DNA of 64,000 nt, from the NCBI GenBank assembly GCA_963693365.1, contig CAVNZM010000009.1, positions 8,122,001 to 8,186,000 on the forward strand, given 5' to 3'. Origin of the DNA: Amoebidium appalachense. Lineage: Eukaryota > Ichthyosporea. The stretch's first letter is position 1, and each line of letters begins with the position of its first letter. Shown here piece by piece: positions 12,871 to 33,784 of this stretch. The notes beneath the pieces were generated by a model. It had not been told where the DNA came from. It made no database searches and saw nothing but the letters and a program-made list of their open reading frames with translations. A program made the position numbers and the translations under genes.

Positions 12871-14100
12871 TGTGACACATTTTCAAAGCTATAGTATTGC
12901 TGAAACGCGTTAGATATTCAACGTTGTTACACCAGTTTGTCCTAAGCATTGTAACAAGGGCCCGCCACTCGACCAAAGTCTTGCAACAAGGTAAAGGGGA
13001 GAAAACGTAAACAACCGCTCAGCTACGAACTACGCGATTGGTCAATTTGCCCGCCAAAACCAAGTTGTTACTATTTTCGGAACAGGCTTCTCATTTTTGA
13101 TGCTATTTTCGGAACAGGCTGGAATCGGCGATCATTTCGGGTCAGGCTGGAGTAAGCCTGACCCGGGATTCAGCCTCAGATCGTGACGCATCCGTTTCCA
13201 GGCCCGTCATAGTAGGAGGCCTTGGATATGCGGCCGGCTTTGCTGCGCTTGGGAGTCACGGAGGCGACCTCGAAGCAATAAACCCTCGATTGTAATACAT
13301 CGAGCGGTATAACAACGAGGTTCAGTCGATTTGAAGAAATACAGCGGCTTGCGTGCGTAACCCATACGGAGAGGGAGAGTGAGATTCGCCGTATATATTT
13401 CCTCTATTTTATGTTAACTATATGAAAATTACTGAGCTTTTTGTAGGTTCATGATCATGTGGCTCCACTAATTCACCAACATAGATCCCCAGAGATGCTC
13501 CAAAAGAAACTGTACAGTTTCGAGTTGAGATATGACGTCCTCTGGATCTATAACGGACAATAGTGATTGGCTGTTTTTAATGATTGCGTTCCTCATGAGG
13601 CAGTGCACATTCCTATACTTTGGGAGCTTTGAAGCCAAGAAAAATGACCGAAAGCTTGTTTCGTAGCCTGATTTGTGTAACTCAAAATTTAGCACAAATA
13701 AACCTATATTAATTAGAATTTTTTTTTCTCTGCTTTAGTAGTCTGAATATATAAAAAACTATGGTAGAGCCACCGGTAGCTACGTAGGGCATGCACAATG
13801 AGGCTCGTCAGTGAGCCGCTGCCGCGCTCATGCAATCGATAAAATCTACTCGGGGGTTTTTCACGAGTATTCGAGTCGAGCCAAGCTACAAAAAGGCCCT
13901 TGACGCTACAAGAAAAACACAATTTCCTGAATATTAGAGTACATACACAAATATTCCCAAAAAAAAACCTTCAATATAGGTCAAAGCAATTAGCACGGAA
14001 ATTTTGGCAGCAACCGTTCAAGGGTGAAGAGCCCCCAACTCTCCTTTGAAGCCTCGCGTTTTTTTGTGGAATGTTATGACTCGCCAGGCATGTACATGAC
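12840..14100. other. unique spacer with short degenerate repeats
   Basis: Moderately AT-rich unique DNA. At 13070-13150 the phrase TTTTCGGAACAGGCT occurs twice, followed by the related TTTCGGGTCAGGCT. The latter phrase recurs at about 46783-46796, which suggests a dispersed element remnant. An open frame at 13468-13695 on the minus strand (75 codons) looks protein-like, but no partner exons are visible. Confidence 0.4.
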
Positions 14101-14420
14101 TACATGTCGGCGGGCCGGGGCCCGGGCCGCCGGGGGGCCGGCCTGGCATGCAGGTGAATGCCAGTGGCCGGCCGTCTGACGGTCCGGCGGTGTGTGTGTG
14201 TGTGTGTCAGTGTGCGTGTGCGTGCGTTAGTAAGGTGTAAAGTGTTGCGTGTGTCTGCACGTGTGCGCGTGTGCGCATGCGTGCGTGTGTGTTTGCACAT
14301 ATGTGCCACTTGCGTGCCTGTCACACGTGTGTACATGTGGTGAGTGCATCTACCCTCCCCCTCCCCCCCCCCCCCCCCCCCCCCGGCCCCCCCCCCCCAA
14401 ACCCTCCCCCCTTCTCTCTG

Positions 14421-14451
<31 letters not shown>

Positions 14452-14799
14452 TTGCGTGGCGCGCGTGTGTATGCGCGTGCTGGTGTGTTGCAGTTGTGTG
14501 CGAGATAGTGTGTTGGTGGAATCGTGGACCGAACTCACTACCGACACTTCACTTAGCCGACATGATCATCATCAGGGCCTGTGGCTCCAGAGCATTTTCT
14601 TTTATGATACCAGGCTCCAGAGCATTTTCTTTATGATACCATCATCGGCGCACTGCACTGATGTCGGTGCAAAAAGAAGGACCAAAAAAAAAGAAAGTGG
14701 TAAAGTACTGGTTGAACGGTGATGCGGTGTCAGTCACTATCATTGCGGGCTAGAGTTTACTGGTGTGCGTGCCCGTGAGTCTCGTGTGTGTGAGTGTGT

Positions 14800-14883
<84 letters not shown>

Positions 14884-15498
14884 TCGTGTGTGTGTGCGTG
14901 CATGCGTGCGTGTGTGTGTGTACATGTGTACGGTGTGCGTGTGTGTGTGTGTGTGTGCGTGTGTGCGTGGCCCGAGTGGGTGCACGTGGCCTTGGTGAGT
15001 GTACACGTGTGTGTGCAGGTATGTTTGTGATGCTTGAAGAGATTTTCATGACAGGAGTTCGGCACCTCAGGAAACTTTCTTCAATCGCACACTTAGAGCA
15101 CCAGGCAGTGAGAGTTGCAGAGACTTGCTCGACGCAAAAAACGGGCACTCTTCATATACCACCAACGGTTATAAGAACTCACAAACTGTCGGACGTGCGG
15201 CACGTGCCGGTGCACACGACGGTGCAGTCTGCACCAGTTTCACCAGATGTAGCAAGTGCCTGAAAACGTACCTCTATTGTGAGTTTTCGGCTTCTTCGCA
15301 TCTTTCACCTATTAGAAGGACTGACTACCATAGATATCCTATATCATCTGAGCATTACTACGGCGTGTAAATACCCCCTAAGAATCCTCACCCTCCCTGA
15401 GGCTCTTCCCCACCCAACTCCCTCCCTCCGTTTCTTCCTCTCTCCATCCCCCACTCAGAGCCCCCCCCCCCCCCCTCCCCCCCTCCCCCCGGCGCATC

Positions 15499-15532
<34 letters not shown>

Positions 15533-15896
15533 CCCCCGGCCCAGCTCTTTCTCCCTCAAAGTCTCTCTCTCTCTCGTATTCTCACTCACTCACTCAGTGT
15601 GTCTCTACCTCCGTCACACACACACTCTCTCTCACTCCCCTCCCTGAGCCTCCACCATCTCTCTCGCTCACTCCCAACCTTTATCTCTCTCCCTCTGCCC
15701 CCCCTCCCCTTCTCCCGCCCTCCCTCTCATCTCTCGTCCAGCCTTCTCACCCCTCCTTCTTAGTTCCTTCCTGTTAAATTATCCTCCCTCCCGAAGTTGC
15801 TCACCGCCATTACCTCCCTCTCGTTCTCTGTCTCCTATACCACACTCACTGAGTTCAATCCCCTTCACCACCTCCTTAATTCTCTCTTTCTCTCCC

Positions 15897-15952
<56 letters not shown>

Positions 15953-15976
15953 CCCCCCCCCCCCCCTCTTTCTCAT

Positions 15977-16046
<70 letters not shown>

Positions 16047-16156
16047 CCTATCTCCCTCCATCTTTCCCTCCCTCTCCCTCCCGGAGGCTCTCTCTTTCTC
16101 CCTTTCTCTCTCTCCCTCTCCCTCTCCCCCTCTCTCTTTCTCTCTCTTCTGTCTTT

Positions 16157-16207
<51 letters not shown>

Positions 16208-16386
16208 CCCCCCCCCCCCCTCTCCCTCTCTCTCTCCCTCTCCCTCTCCCTCTCTCTCTCCCTCTCTTTCTCTCTCTCTCTCTCCCTCTCTCCTTCAGAG
16301 TCTGCCTCTCTCTATACATCTATCTCTCCCTCCTCCCACCCTCCCTCTCTCCTCTCTTTCTCCCTATCTCTATCTTTCTCTCTGTA

Positions 16387-16430
<44 letters not shown>

Positions 16431-16560
16431 CCCGCGCGTGCGTGCATGCGTGTGTGCGTGTGTCCGAACACATCACAATGATATCAGTTCCCGCTCGCTG
16501 CTATTTCGTGTGTGTGCGACGGTGACTGGTTGGGCCTAAAGAGGCTTCTGCTAAGTTTGC
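14100..16560. repeat. block of (TG)n, (CT)n and C-homopolymer repeats
   Basis: Contains (TG)n at about 14804-14880 and TG/CG-rich flanks, then C-runs near 15460-15530 and extensive (CT)n from 15900 to 16430. A 30-bp unit (ggctccagagcattttcttt followed by atgatacca) is tandemly duplicated at 14583-14641. The stretch at 15020-15265 is unique and open on the plus strand, but I cannot connect it to a gene. Confidence 0.8.
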
Positions 16561-16960
16561 GTGCGTGCATCACGGTGGTTCTCACGGCCGGGGAGGCCGG
16601 GCGCCGGCGGAGAGGTGGTGGTGGTGGTGGCGGTGGTGGTGGTGGGTCTGGTTGTGGTTGGGGGCGGTGAGGGGGGGGATAGGGGGGGGGGGGGGGGGGG
16701 AGGGGGGGGGAGGAGGACTGTGGGGGGGGAGACGGAGGAGGAGGAGGAGGGGGTGGGTTCTACTCATCTTAAACTTTCAAGTTGTGTTTTTGGTTTTTAC
16801 GGTGGTGATGCCTGTTGTTTAATTGCTGGATGTGACATCGTTGGTTGGAGAGGCCAAGGTGACGTTGCTACGGGCCATGAAGGCTTGAGTAGTACTGTAC
16901 TACGGCAGGCCTCGGGAAGGCAAAAACGGAAAAACAAATAAAAACGGCGCCAAGTTTGCG
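16561..16960. other. G-rich and unique spacer
   Basis: GGT and GGA repeats (16615-16750), then unique sequence with no recognisable gene. Confidence 0.5.
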
Positions 16961-16965
16961 CAAAC

Positions 16966-17332
16966 CTAATTTATTGTTAGCCAATCGCCGACCTTAACAG
17001 TTCCCGCCAAATCTAATACACCAATCAAATGCAACGCAGGCGGATTCCATGTCAATGCATGAGCAGCATGACCACAAAATGCAGCTGCCGGGCTATTTTG
17101 AGGCATCTGCACAGAAGCTCTGCACAGCTCGTTCACTGAGCAATTCGTGAAGTTCTCTCGCTCCATCGCTTACCGTTCCTAGTTCAAGTTTTCTAATGTC
17201 AATGCGTTCACCACCTAGCATACCATATATCTCACAGCAGTAGCACATAGTGAACAGTGTCGGGACTAATGCTCTCTGTGGGGAACGCTGTGTGGCTGCG
17301 CTTTCCGGTTCGACCAACTTTGTTTTCGGCAC
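16966..17332 (-). CDS. small candidate gene divergent from the cryptochrome
   Basis: A minus-strand open exon ends in a consensus donor (GGAACG|gtaagc near 17175). A second open stretch after ctgtgcag ends at a stop at 16966 and reads HLIGVLDLAGTVKVGDWLTI near its end. Splicing the roughly 67-bp intron keeps phase 0. The first in-frame ATG gives about 70 residues (MCYCCEIYGMLGGERIDIRK and on); the frame is open further upstream without an ATG. It abuts the divergent cryptochrome start at 17356, so a shared promoter is possible. No domain is recognised. Confidence 0.35.
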
Positions 17333-17355
17333 AGCGACTGTACCACCAATTGAAG

Positions 17356-25663
<8,308 letters not shown>

Positions 25664-26402
25664 CGCTAGATGTGATTGAGCAAGTGTTTTGGCTTTTGTT
25701 GTGTCTATTTAGAAGGACCTGTTCTCTTTTGCTGACTTTCTTCCTTTCTTCCTTTCTTCATTTCTTTCTTTCTTTCTTTCTTTTTTTTTTTTGTTTTTTC
25801 GTGGTTGTCTTTTTAACTGGAAAAACGGTAAAGATATCTTTTACCTAAACGTATTTTTTTCGATTAGAATGCATTGAGATCGATCTGACCCGTTTGGCTT
25901 TGAAGCTACGGTCTTATTAGTTGGTCTTTCTTCAGCCCCCCCCCCCCCCCCCCCCCCCTCCCCCCCTCACTTTCTTCAGCCCTCCTCCCCTCCCCCCCCC
26001 CCCCCCCCCCCCCCGTCCCCACCTTTTCCCTGTTCTCCTATTACTCGCTCACTTGAGTGTTGCCTTGTATCTAAATTTGTGGCTTCTGATGTATATTGTC
26101 ATTTCAGACTCGATCCGTATTCGGATGAGTTAGGGAGCTGTATATGAAGGAGATATTGATGTATGACACACAATTGACCTTTTTTTGGTTGCAATTTACT
26201 GCCCAGATTTTGACACAGTTCTTTTTGAAGCCTACAGCCAGATTTGCAGTAGACAGATAGCAAATGGATTCACATGTATGAATGCATGTATTGCATTTTT
26301 GGAGCAAATAGTATGTATGTGATTGAAAGTATCAGAATGAAGGCTGCTGCTCCAAGTACACAAGTGACCAGAGTCTAACAAGACGTCATGTTTCTGTCAT
26401 TC

Positions 26403-26438
<36 letters not shown>

Positions 26439-27045
26439 GCCCCCACACACACACCTTCCCACAAACCATCTTCCAACAGAGTCCAACACAATCACACGAA
26501 CACATTTATCACAAACCCCACTTTCCGGCCCACACGAATAGGTGCGTGCACACACATGCACGGGCGCACACGCACATACGAAGACAAACACGTACACACG
26601 CAATACCACGTGCATGCACACAAACATTGTTCGTAGACACGCCCTAACTCTGCTACAATGATGATGACAATTGGAAAAGGAATCCCCCTCCCCCCTTACC
26701 CCCCCCCGCCCCCCCCCCCCCCGCCCCCTCCCCCGCCCCCACCCGCCCCACACACACACACCACCCCACCACCACGTGCACGACCACCACCACTGACACC
26801 GGCGGCTGACCGGCCCCCGGGCCCCAACACACACACACACACCCATGTACACACACAAACCCATCCACCCAGGTCCACATTGAATCCCCCCAGCGTGAAC
26901 AAGCGTGTTTTGTGGAGGAAAAGGCACAAACCAGAACTCCAACGGGGCATTCGATGTATCCGTATGCTCGCACACACGTGACCCAGCCAGTATTTACCAA
27001 ATATAGGTACCTACCGTTATGCACCACATGAGGGGGCGGTGGGGT

Positions 27046-27087
<42 letters not shown>

Positions 27088-27939
27088 GCAGGTTCGGAAT
27101 CAAGTGATACGACCGGTGCTGCATGCTAATCACGCGGCCGGTCACAGTCGATAAAATCACGGGCACAGATCGGGTTTTTTGCATATACGGAGTGCCCTTT
27201 TTTGTTAGCGCCATTCTGGTTTTCCATATATGGAGTGCCCTTTTTCGGGCAGCGCCCGAAGTTTTTCTATATGTGGAATGGCCTTTTGGGCTGCGAAATT
27301 TGGTCATTCCAAATATCGAGTGCCATGGCAAGTTACGCTAGCATAGGAGAAATCGACAACGGCATTAAGGCACGGGTTGAACACAAACCTGCTTTTTTTT
27401 TTTTTTTTTTTTTTTTTTCCCCTTTTCCCATCCCCTTTTTATTTTTTATTTTTTATTTTTTTGATTCAGAACGTCATGGCACAGCCACAACCAGTAACAG
27501 CGCAAGCACATCGGAAATGTATGAGCATTTTTCTGGGTTTGATGGGCACTTTTACGGTACAATGGATGGCAGTCAGTACTATAAAGTGTTAATATATCAT
27601 TGTAATAACCTTTTGCTGTTTTGGCTCATACTAAACCTGTATATTCACCCGCACACGGTATTTGTATCTTCAAAGCTATGTACTGCCCCGGGCTTCACGC
27701 AAAGGTGTTTTCTATAGGCGGCTATCGATTTGATGTCGAGTAAATCATATGATAGTGAGTTACATACCATACGGTAATTTTCTAAAAATGGGAGAGTATA
27801 GTTCCATGCAGGTGCACTTGACATGCGCAATCACATACAAACTCTGCTGAGTTAAATACATAAACACCTACACGCATACATTTCAAACATACATACATCA
27901 GACACACCACCATTTTTTTTTGAAAACTCATCAAATTAC
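25664..27939. other. intergenic spacer between the convergent cryptochrome and ankyrin genes
   Basis: Contains a T-rich tract (25740-25800), C-runs (25936-25958, 25992-26014, 26403-26435), CA-rich DNA (26440-26980), a long G-run (about 27040-27086) and a degenerate minisatellite (27177-27334). A short open stretch from ATG at 27325 is not convincingly a gene. Because the two genes converge, both 3' UTRs and poly(A) sites should lie here. Confidence 0.5.
27177..27334. repeat. degenerate ~43-bp minisatellite
   Basis: Three to four copies of a unit built on CATATATGGAGTGCCCTTTT followed by a GCGCCxxxx-GTTTT stretch, with a period of about 42-46 bp. On the minus strand it keeps an open frame with a repeated 14-residue pattern (KTR...K). 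I regard it as a repeat rather than a gene. Confidence 0.6.
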
Positions 27940-28675
27940 CTACACCCTCTCACCCAGCAAACTCTTCACCACATCAAAAGTCCCACACATCTTAGCAATC
28001 GTCGTCAAATCCCTACCCCACCCATCGACCTGATCGACTGCAGCCCTGTGATCGATTAGCAGTTTTGCGATTGAAATTTGGCCGTGCGCAACCGCAACCT
28101 GCAGGGGGCTCTGGCAGAGTCGTTTCTGGGTGTGCCCTTGCATGTCCTCTCGGTCTGGCCCTGCAACGGAGTTTGTAGACGTGTGATAGGCCTGTGTGGA
28201 GAGAAAGGGGAGGTGAGCAAAAAAAACATCAAAATTTTTGTGCACAAGAGAAGGAGGGGGAGGGGGGGGGGGGGGGGGGGGGGGGGGGAGGTTTTGTGAC
28301 AATAATAGACGTGGGTGGGTTATGGCCCGGGGAGGGGGAGGGGGAGGGAGGGAGGCGGGGCGGGGGGAGGGGGGGGGGGGGGGAGATATAATGTGAGCAT
28401 CGGTAGTGGTGAGAAATCCAAAGGAAATGGTTGGCGGGTTTGATGCCCCCAATGTCATAGAGTGTGTTCGGAGATGTATGTACGCGCGTGCGCGCGCGCG
28501 CGCGTGTGTGTGCTTCCCCCCATTTTTTGGTGTTTGGGCCGGGTGGGAGAGAGGGGGGGGAGGGGGGGGGAGGGGGGGGGGGGGGGGGGGGGAGGTATCA
28601 CAGAGGCAGAGGGAGAAAGAGCATGAGGGCAGGAGAAATCGGTGGCATTATAAACCTAATCTTGGTGGTGAGGGT

Positions 28676-28713
<38 letters not shown>

Positions 28714-29102
28714 GGGGTGGAGGGGAGCTGGTGGAGGGAAGGCGCCGGGGGGGGGGGGGGGGGGAAGGGAGGGAGGGAGGGAGGGAGGTGACTCAGAGGG
28801 TATTTCCCCCCCAACCATACCTGGAATTCCACATCCGCGCCACTTTCCAGCAAATACTTGACCAATGGTGCATCCCCATTAATCACAGCATACCACAGCG
28901 GCGTCTCACCATATATGGTAGGTGCATTGACGTCACACCCCCCTGCAAGCAGTACTTGTACAGTGTGCATGAGGTCTGGGTGTCCCTTTCCCGCCTTAAC
29001 GGCCTTAAGAAGGGAGGTTTGGCCGTTGGCTCCTACGGACATGGGGTTGGCGTTGGCTCGGAGGAGAGTTTCGACCCTGTGTGGGTCACAGCGCATGGCA
29101 CT

Positions 29103-29133
<31 letters not shown>

Positions 29134-29378
29134 GGGGGGGGGAGGAAGGGGGAGGGGGGAGGTGGGGGGGGGGGGGGGGGGGGGAGCAAGGGGCGGGGGG
29201 GGGGGGGGGGGGGGAGGGGAGGGAAGGGAAGAGGGGGGAGGGGGGAGGGGGGATGTGTGGATGGGTGGGTGGGTGGGTGGGTGGGAAAAGGGCTGGAAGG
29301 TAATGGGGATGTGGAGTTAGAGAATGCGCTAGAAAGTGGGTGCTAACGTTATGTGTCGATCATTTGTTGCTGTTTTTT

Positions 29379-29411
<33 letters not shown>

Positions 29412-30910
29412 GTATTGTGCCTATAGGGTGCGGGAAGAGAGAAAACACAGGAGAATAATTGATGCATTGCACCTATATAGGGCAGAACAGAGTGATAAGG
29501 GAGAGAGGGAAATCATAGAAAAATCAATCGGTGCGTTATACCGAAAGGGCTGGCAAGAGAGTTAAAACGCAGAGTGAACACAGAGCCTCGTAATTCGTGT
29601 GCCCTACCTATAGGGTATGTTGAGCCGAGTAAATGAACAGAGAGAGTGCTCAGTATGCATACACGCCGTACCTCTTGTGCGCATGAAGAAAGTGAACTCA
29701 CACAGGGGAAAACACAGAACAATCAGTGCATCGTACCTATAATTCAGCATGCATATATGGCGCACTTCTTGCGTCCATGACAACAGTAAACACACAAGAG
29801 AAAATACACAGTACGCACATATCTCACACCTATAGTGCAGTGGCGTGAGGTTGCCGCCGATAAATAAACAGAGAGCATGCTCAGCATGCATACATGTCGT
29901 ACCTATAGTGTGCATGAAGAAAGTGAACACACAACGAGAGAAAACACAGAACAAAAGGTGTATCGTACCTATAATGCAGCGTGCACACATGGCACACTTC
30001 TAACGTGCACGAAAAGAGTGAATACGCAAGAGAAGATACACAGTACACACACATCTCATACCTATAATGCAGTGGCGTGAGGTTGCCACTCTGCCTAGCG
30101 TCGACATTAGCGCCATGTTCTAGAAGCACACAGACCATGTCCCTGTGTGCAGCCACGTGCAGGGGGGTCACGTGCCATGCATCCAGTGACTCCGTGGCCA
30201 TGGCCGTGCTGTTGCTGTCCGCACCGGCATCAAGGAGCTGCTTGGCCACCTGGGGGGGGGGGGGGGGGGGGGGGGTATGTTAATTAGTTAGAAAATGCGG
30301 GGGGGGGGGGGGGGGGGGAGGGGGCATAGCGGGGGGTTTGTAGTACAGGCGAGGTTCATAACGTGGGGTTTATGGTGCAGGAGGGGGGCTTGAATGCACT
30401 ATACAGTACGAAGTACACATAAACAACGGACAACAGGGGGGTGAGGGGGGGCGGGAGGAGGATTATACCGTGGGCTTCGTGGTGCAGGCGGGTTAGTAGC
30501 TGAAAATTTTACGTGAATATAAAGGGCAAGGACAGTGCATTTGGGTGTGTGTGTGGGCTCCGGGAGACCGAGGGGTTGGAGGTCGGATTGCAATTGGGTG
30601 GGTGGGTGGTTGGTGGGGAGAGGGACTGCTGAAGTCAGAGAGAAGGCAAGGTGGAAGAGCTGGGGGGGGGGGGGGGGGGGGGGGGGGGGGAGGGGGACGG
30701 TAAGAGATTTTTGTCCGTACACCCCACAGTGCATGCATTCCTTCAGTGGATTACTGTAACAAACCAGGTGCATTCTTGCACGTATTGTCCCCCCCCCCCC
30801 CCCCCCCCCCCTCCCCCACGGCCATGGCATCCTTCCCCTTCCCCCTCCCCCCGCCCTCTTCCCCGCCCCTCCCTCCCCCATCTCCCCCCCACCCCCTCCA
30901 CACACACACA

Positions 30911-30959
<49 letters not shown>

Positions 30960-31630
30960 AATAAGAAAAGAACGAAGAAGAAGAAGGAGCGAAAAAAAAA
31001 AAAAAAAACATTACCTGTGTGTGCCCGTACTGGCTGGCAATGTGAAGAGGGGTGCCGGCAAGGAATTCGCTCTCGTTCACATCTGCACATACAGCCAATT
31101 TTAGAGAGTCTACTCATAAACGATGCTACATGTAGCAGTGTGCCCCCGTGTAGGCATGACACTGACGAAGGGGGTGTGTGCTTGTCGTTCTGGTCATGTG
31201 AAAACACGTGACTATCGGTGTATTCATGTGTCATGAAGTGTGTTTGAAAAGACGGGGAAAGAGGTGGGGAAGGGGGGGGGGGGGGGGGGGGGGGGGATCT
31301 GCATATATGCATAGAGAGAAACTGGAAAAACTTGACTCGCAACGAAACAGGTCTCGGTAGGAAAAGGGGTGCAAGGTCGTGTGGGGTCTGTTGGCCCGTG
31401 TTTTTGTGTATGCAAAAATGCATGCGAGTGACCCCCAGGGTAGCCGTTAAGAGTGTGGTGTGATGTGTGTGTGTGTGTGAACGCGTTGTGTGTGGGGGAT
31501 GAGGAGGGGGGGAGGGAGGAGAGAGAAGGTCCGGGGGGAGAGGGGGGATACTGGGTTAACTACTCGGGCACTAGTAGAATAGGAAATTCGAACTGGTTGG
31601 GGTGGGTGGGTGGGGGAAAGGGGATCGAGT

Positions 31631-31662
<32 letters not shown>

Positions 31663-32208
31663 GAAGGGTGGGGAAGGGGGGGAGGAGTGGCACGGGCAGA
31701 CATATTGGGGCAGCAGGGGAAGGGAAGGGGGAGAGGGGATGGTGGAAGAGGAGGATGGGGTGGGTGGGTGAGTGGGTGTGTGTGTGGGGGGGGGGGGGGG
31801 GGGGGGGGGCTGGGGGAGGAAAGAGAGAGAGAGAGAGAACTCGCACCTATCCTTCCAGCACACTCCTTAAGTAGTGCCTGGATTACTACGGGACTGCCCA
31901 CTCGTGCAGCATCATGCAGGAGGGTGGTGCGGTGGGTGTGGCGCACACGGTGGGCTAGCGGGTCTGCCTCGTGCTGCAATAGAAGACGAACGACCTCGGC
32001 ATAGTGGTGGGCCTCTGTGCAAAAAGGGAAGAAAATTGGTGTGTGGGTATGAGAGTGTATTGTAAAGGGGAATAGTGCGGTTATTGCTGTTTCCTCAACG
32101 GGGTACAAGAGTGCTGCAATAGTTTCAAGGGGGTGGTGACGGCATGGACAAGGCGGAGGAGTGTGAGTTGAAGGGGCCGGGTAGGCAGAAGAGGGAGTGG
32201 AATAGTTT

Positions 32209-32242
<34 letters not shown>

Positions 32243-32418
32243 GGGGAAGGGGGGAGGGGGGAGAGATAACAATTAGATGATGCAACTTGAAAGCAAAAAC
32301 ACCACATTTTCAATCTGTCCGAATAAAATCAAAAATCCATGGTTTTTGCCTTCATAGTGGCTAGTGGTGTGTGCGAAGTGTGAGTGTGTTATGAGGGCCT
32401 CCGGCGGGGCGAGGGGAA

Positions 32419-32453
<35 letters not shown>

Positions 32454-32590
32454 GAGGGGGAAGGAGTGCACTGGCAGATAGGGTACAGATGTGCATGTGT
32501 GGGTGTCACCATCCCGAATGTACATGTGTGTGTGTGTGTGTGTGGTGCGTGCACACGTGCATGTTCTAAGGGGACGAGTGGGGGGAGGGG

Positions 32591-32664
<74 letters not shown>

Positions 32665-33751
32665 ATACCCTTGTCAGAAGCCATAACGGGAAGGTTGACA
32701 TCACCAAGGGTAACCTCTGGGTTAAGGGCGCACACGGCCACGTGCAGGGGGGTGAGGTAGTCACGTGCTGAGCGTTGATTGGCTGGATAGCCCTCTAGCA
32801 GCAACTTGTGTACGCCCTGGGGAATGGATCATTGTTGATAAATGGTTCAAATGTGGATATTTTCTGAGAAGTGGGCAGCACTAAACTACTAGAAGTTGGC
32901 AGCACATAACTACTATCGGAATAGCACATGCCTTGGTAATGGTTATGATCTGTATGGTGCCAACAGGAACGAGGATTTAGGCCCTCAACTTAAGCTCGCA
33001 CAAAGCGACAAGCAAATCATCGAGAGAGAGCAGCGAACGTGATCTTCACCAGAAGTCGGCATGCAAAAACGTCTCGTCTGTGAGTCCCGATATGTATTAA
33101 ATTCTCGTACTTTTTTATGTTTCTCTTTGGTTTCTCATACCTTAACGTCACCGGATGCCGCTGCTGAGTGGAGAGGTGGGAGTCCGTGTGTGACCACCTC
33201 GGGGTTTTGAGAGGTCGACCGGCGCACAGATGTAGATGAGAAGAAACGAAGGCTCCCACACTGCCACACACACAACAACCTTAGTCGTATAACCAGAAAC
33301 AAGATGGGGAAAACCCACCAACCTAACACAATCAGAGCTCACCCAAAAGGATATAATCTCAAATTAAATGCACCAAATGTGAAGTCTGTGGCACATACGT
33401 GCGAAGTTCAAGGTATACGTACCACCTCATATTTGACTATTATTAGTATTATTATTAAACTCCAGCCTACTGTGAGGCTCCCAGTTAGAATAATATAAGG
33501 CAGGAATTACGGTAGCACAATGAAATACCAATGTTTTCTTTTCATTTTTCTCCCGGGGTCACCTATTTGGGTCCAAAAAAATTGCTTCAAATCTGCCCGA
33601 GGGTAGCACAAAAACACAGCGAAAATATCACAGGGGGCAAGGTCCTGGACATGGAATAGACACCACATACCACTGTTGCCGCTGCTGCTTTGGTAGCGAG
33701 AGAAGCCACAAAGGGCCCAACCCTCGTCAGTGCAGGGATTGATGTCGCCAT
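27940..33751 (-). CDS. ankyrin-repeat protein, 8 exons
   Basis: Exons: 33751-33671, 33260-33141, 32816-32669, 32014-31847, 31082-31015, 30249-30062, 29100-28821, 28191-27940. Phases agree and give 434 aa. Roughly eight or nine ankyrin repeats run through exons 2-8, recognisable by TPLHVA, TPLHIASQYGHTQVAKQLL, VCVLLEHGANVDA, GNLTPLHYSA, ETPLWYAVINGDAPLVKYLL and SPLQVAVAHGQISIAKLLID. Ankyrin repeats are protein-binding scaffolds; no catalytic domain is attached, so the partner is unknown. Exon 1 (MATSIPALTRVGPF) is the least certain; an in-frame ATG at 33784 is an alternative start. Introns are filled with G-runs on the plus strand (C in transcript sense), one 71 nt long directly at the exon 3 donor. 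Intron 6 holds a 232-bp tandem repeat that includes a copy of the exon 6 donor. Confidence 0.88.
29425..30090 (-). repeat. ~232-bp tandem repeat containing the ankyrin exon 6 boundary
   Basis: A block at 29821-29856 repeats 30053-30089 with about two differences; the offset is 232 bp. The shared piece is the last ~27 bases of ankyrin exon 6 (coding GNLTPLHY) plus its donor. A third, more diverged unit begins near 29590, and related fragments reach about 29425. Internal phrases such as GAGAAAACACAGAACAA and CGTACCTATAATGCAG recur at shorter intervals. Confidence 0.8.
32593..32663 (-). repeat. G71/C71 homopolymer at an ankyrin 5' splice site
   Basis: 71 consecutive G on the plus strand, the longest homopolymer seen in this window. 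In transcript sense the exon 3 donor reads gtatt and the next 71 bases are C. Confidence 0.97.
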
Positions 33752-33784
33752 TTTTAGTTCTGAATAATGGGCTCGAGACAGCAC

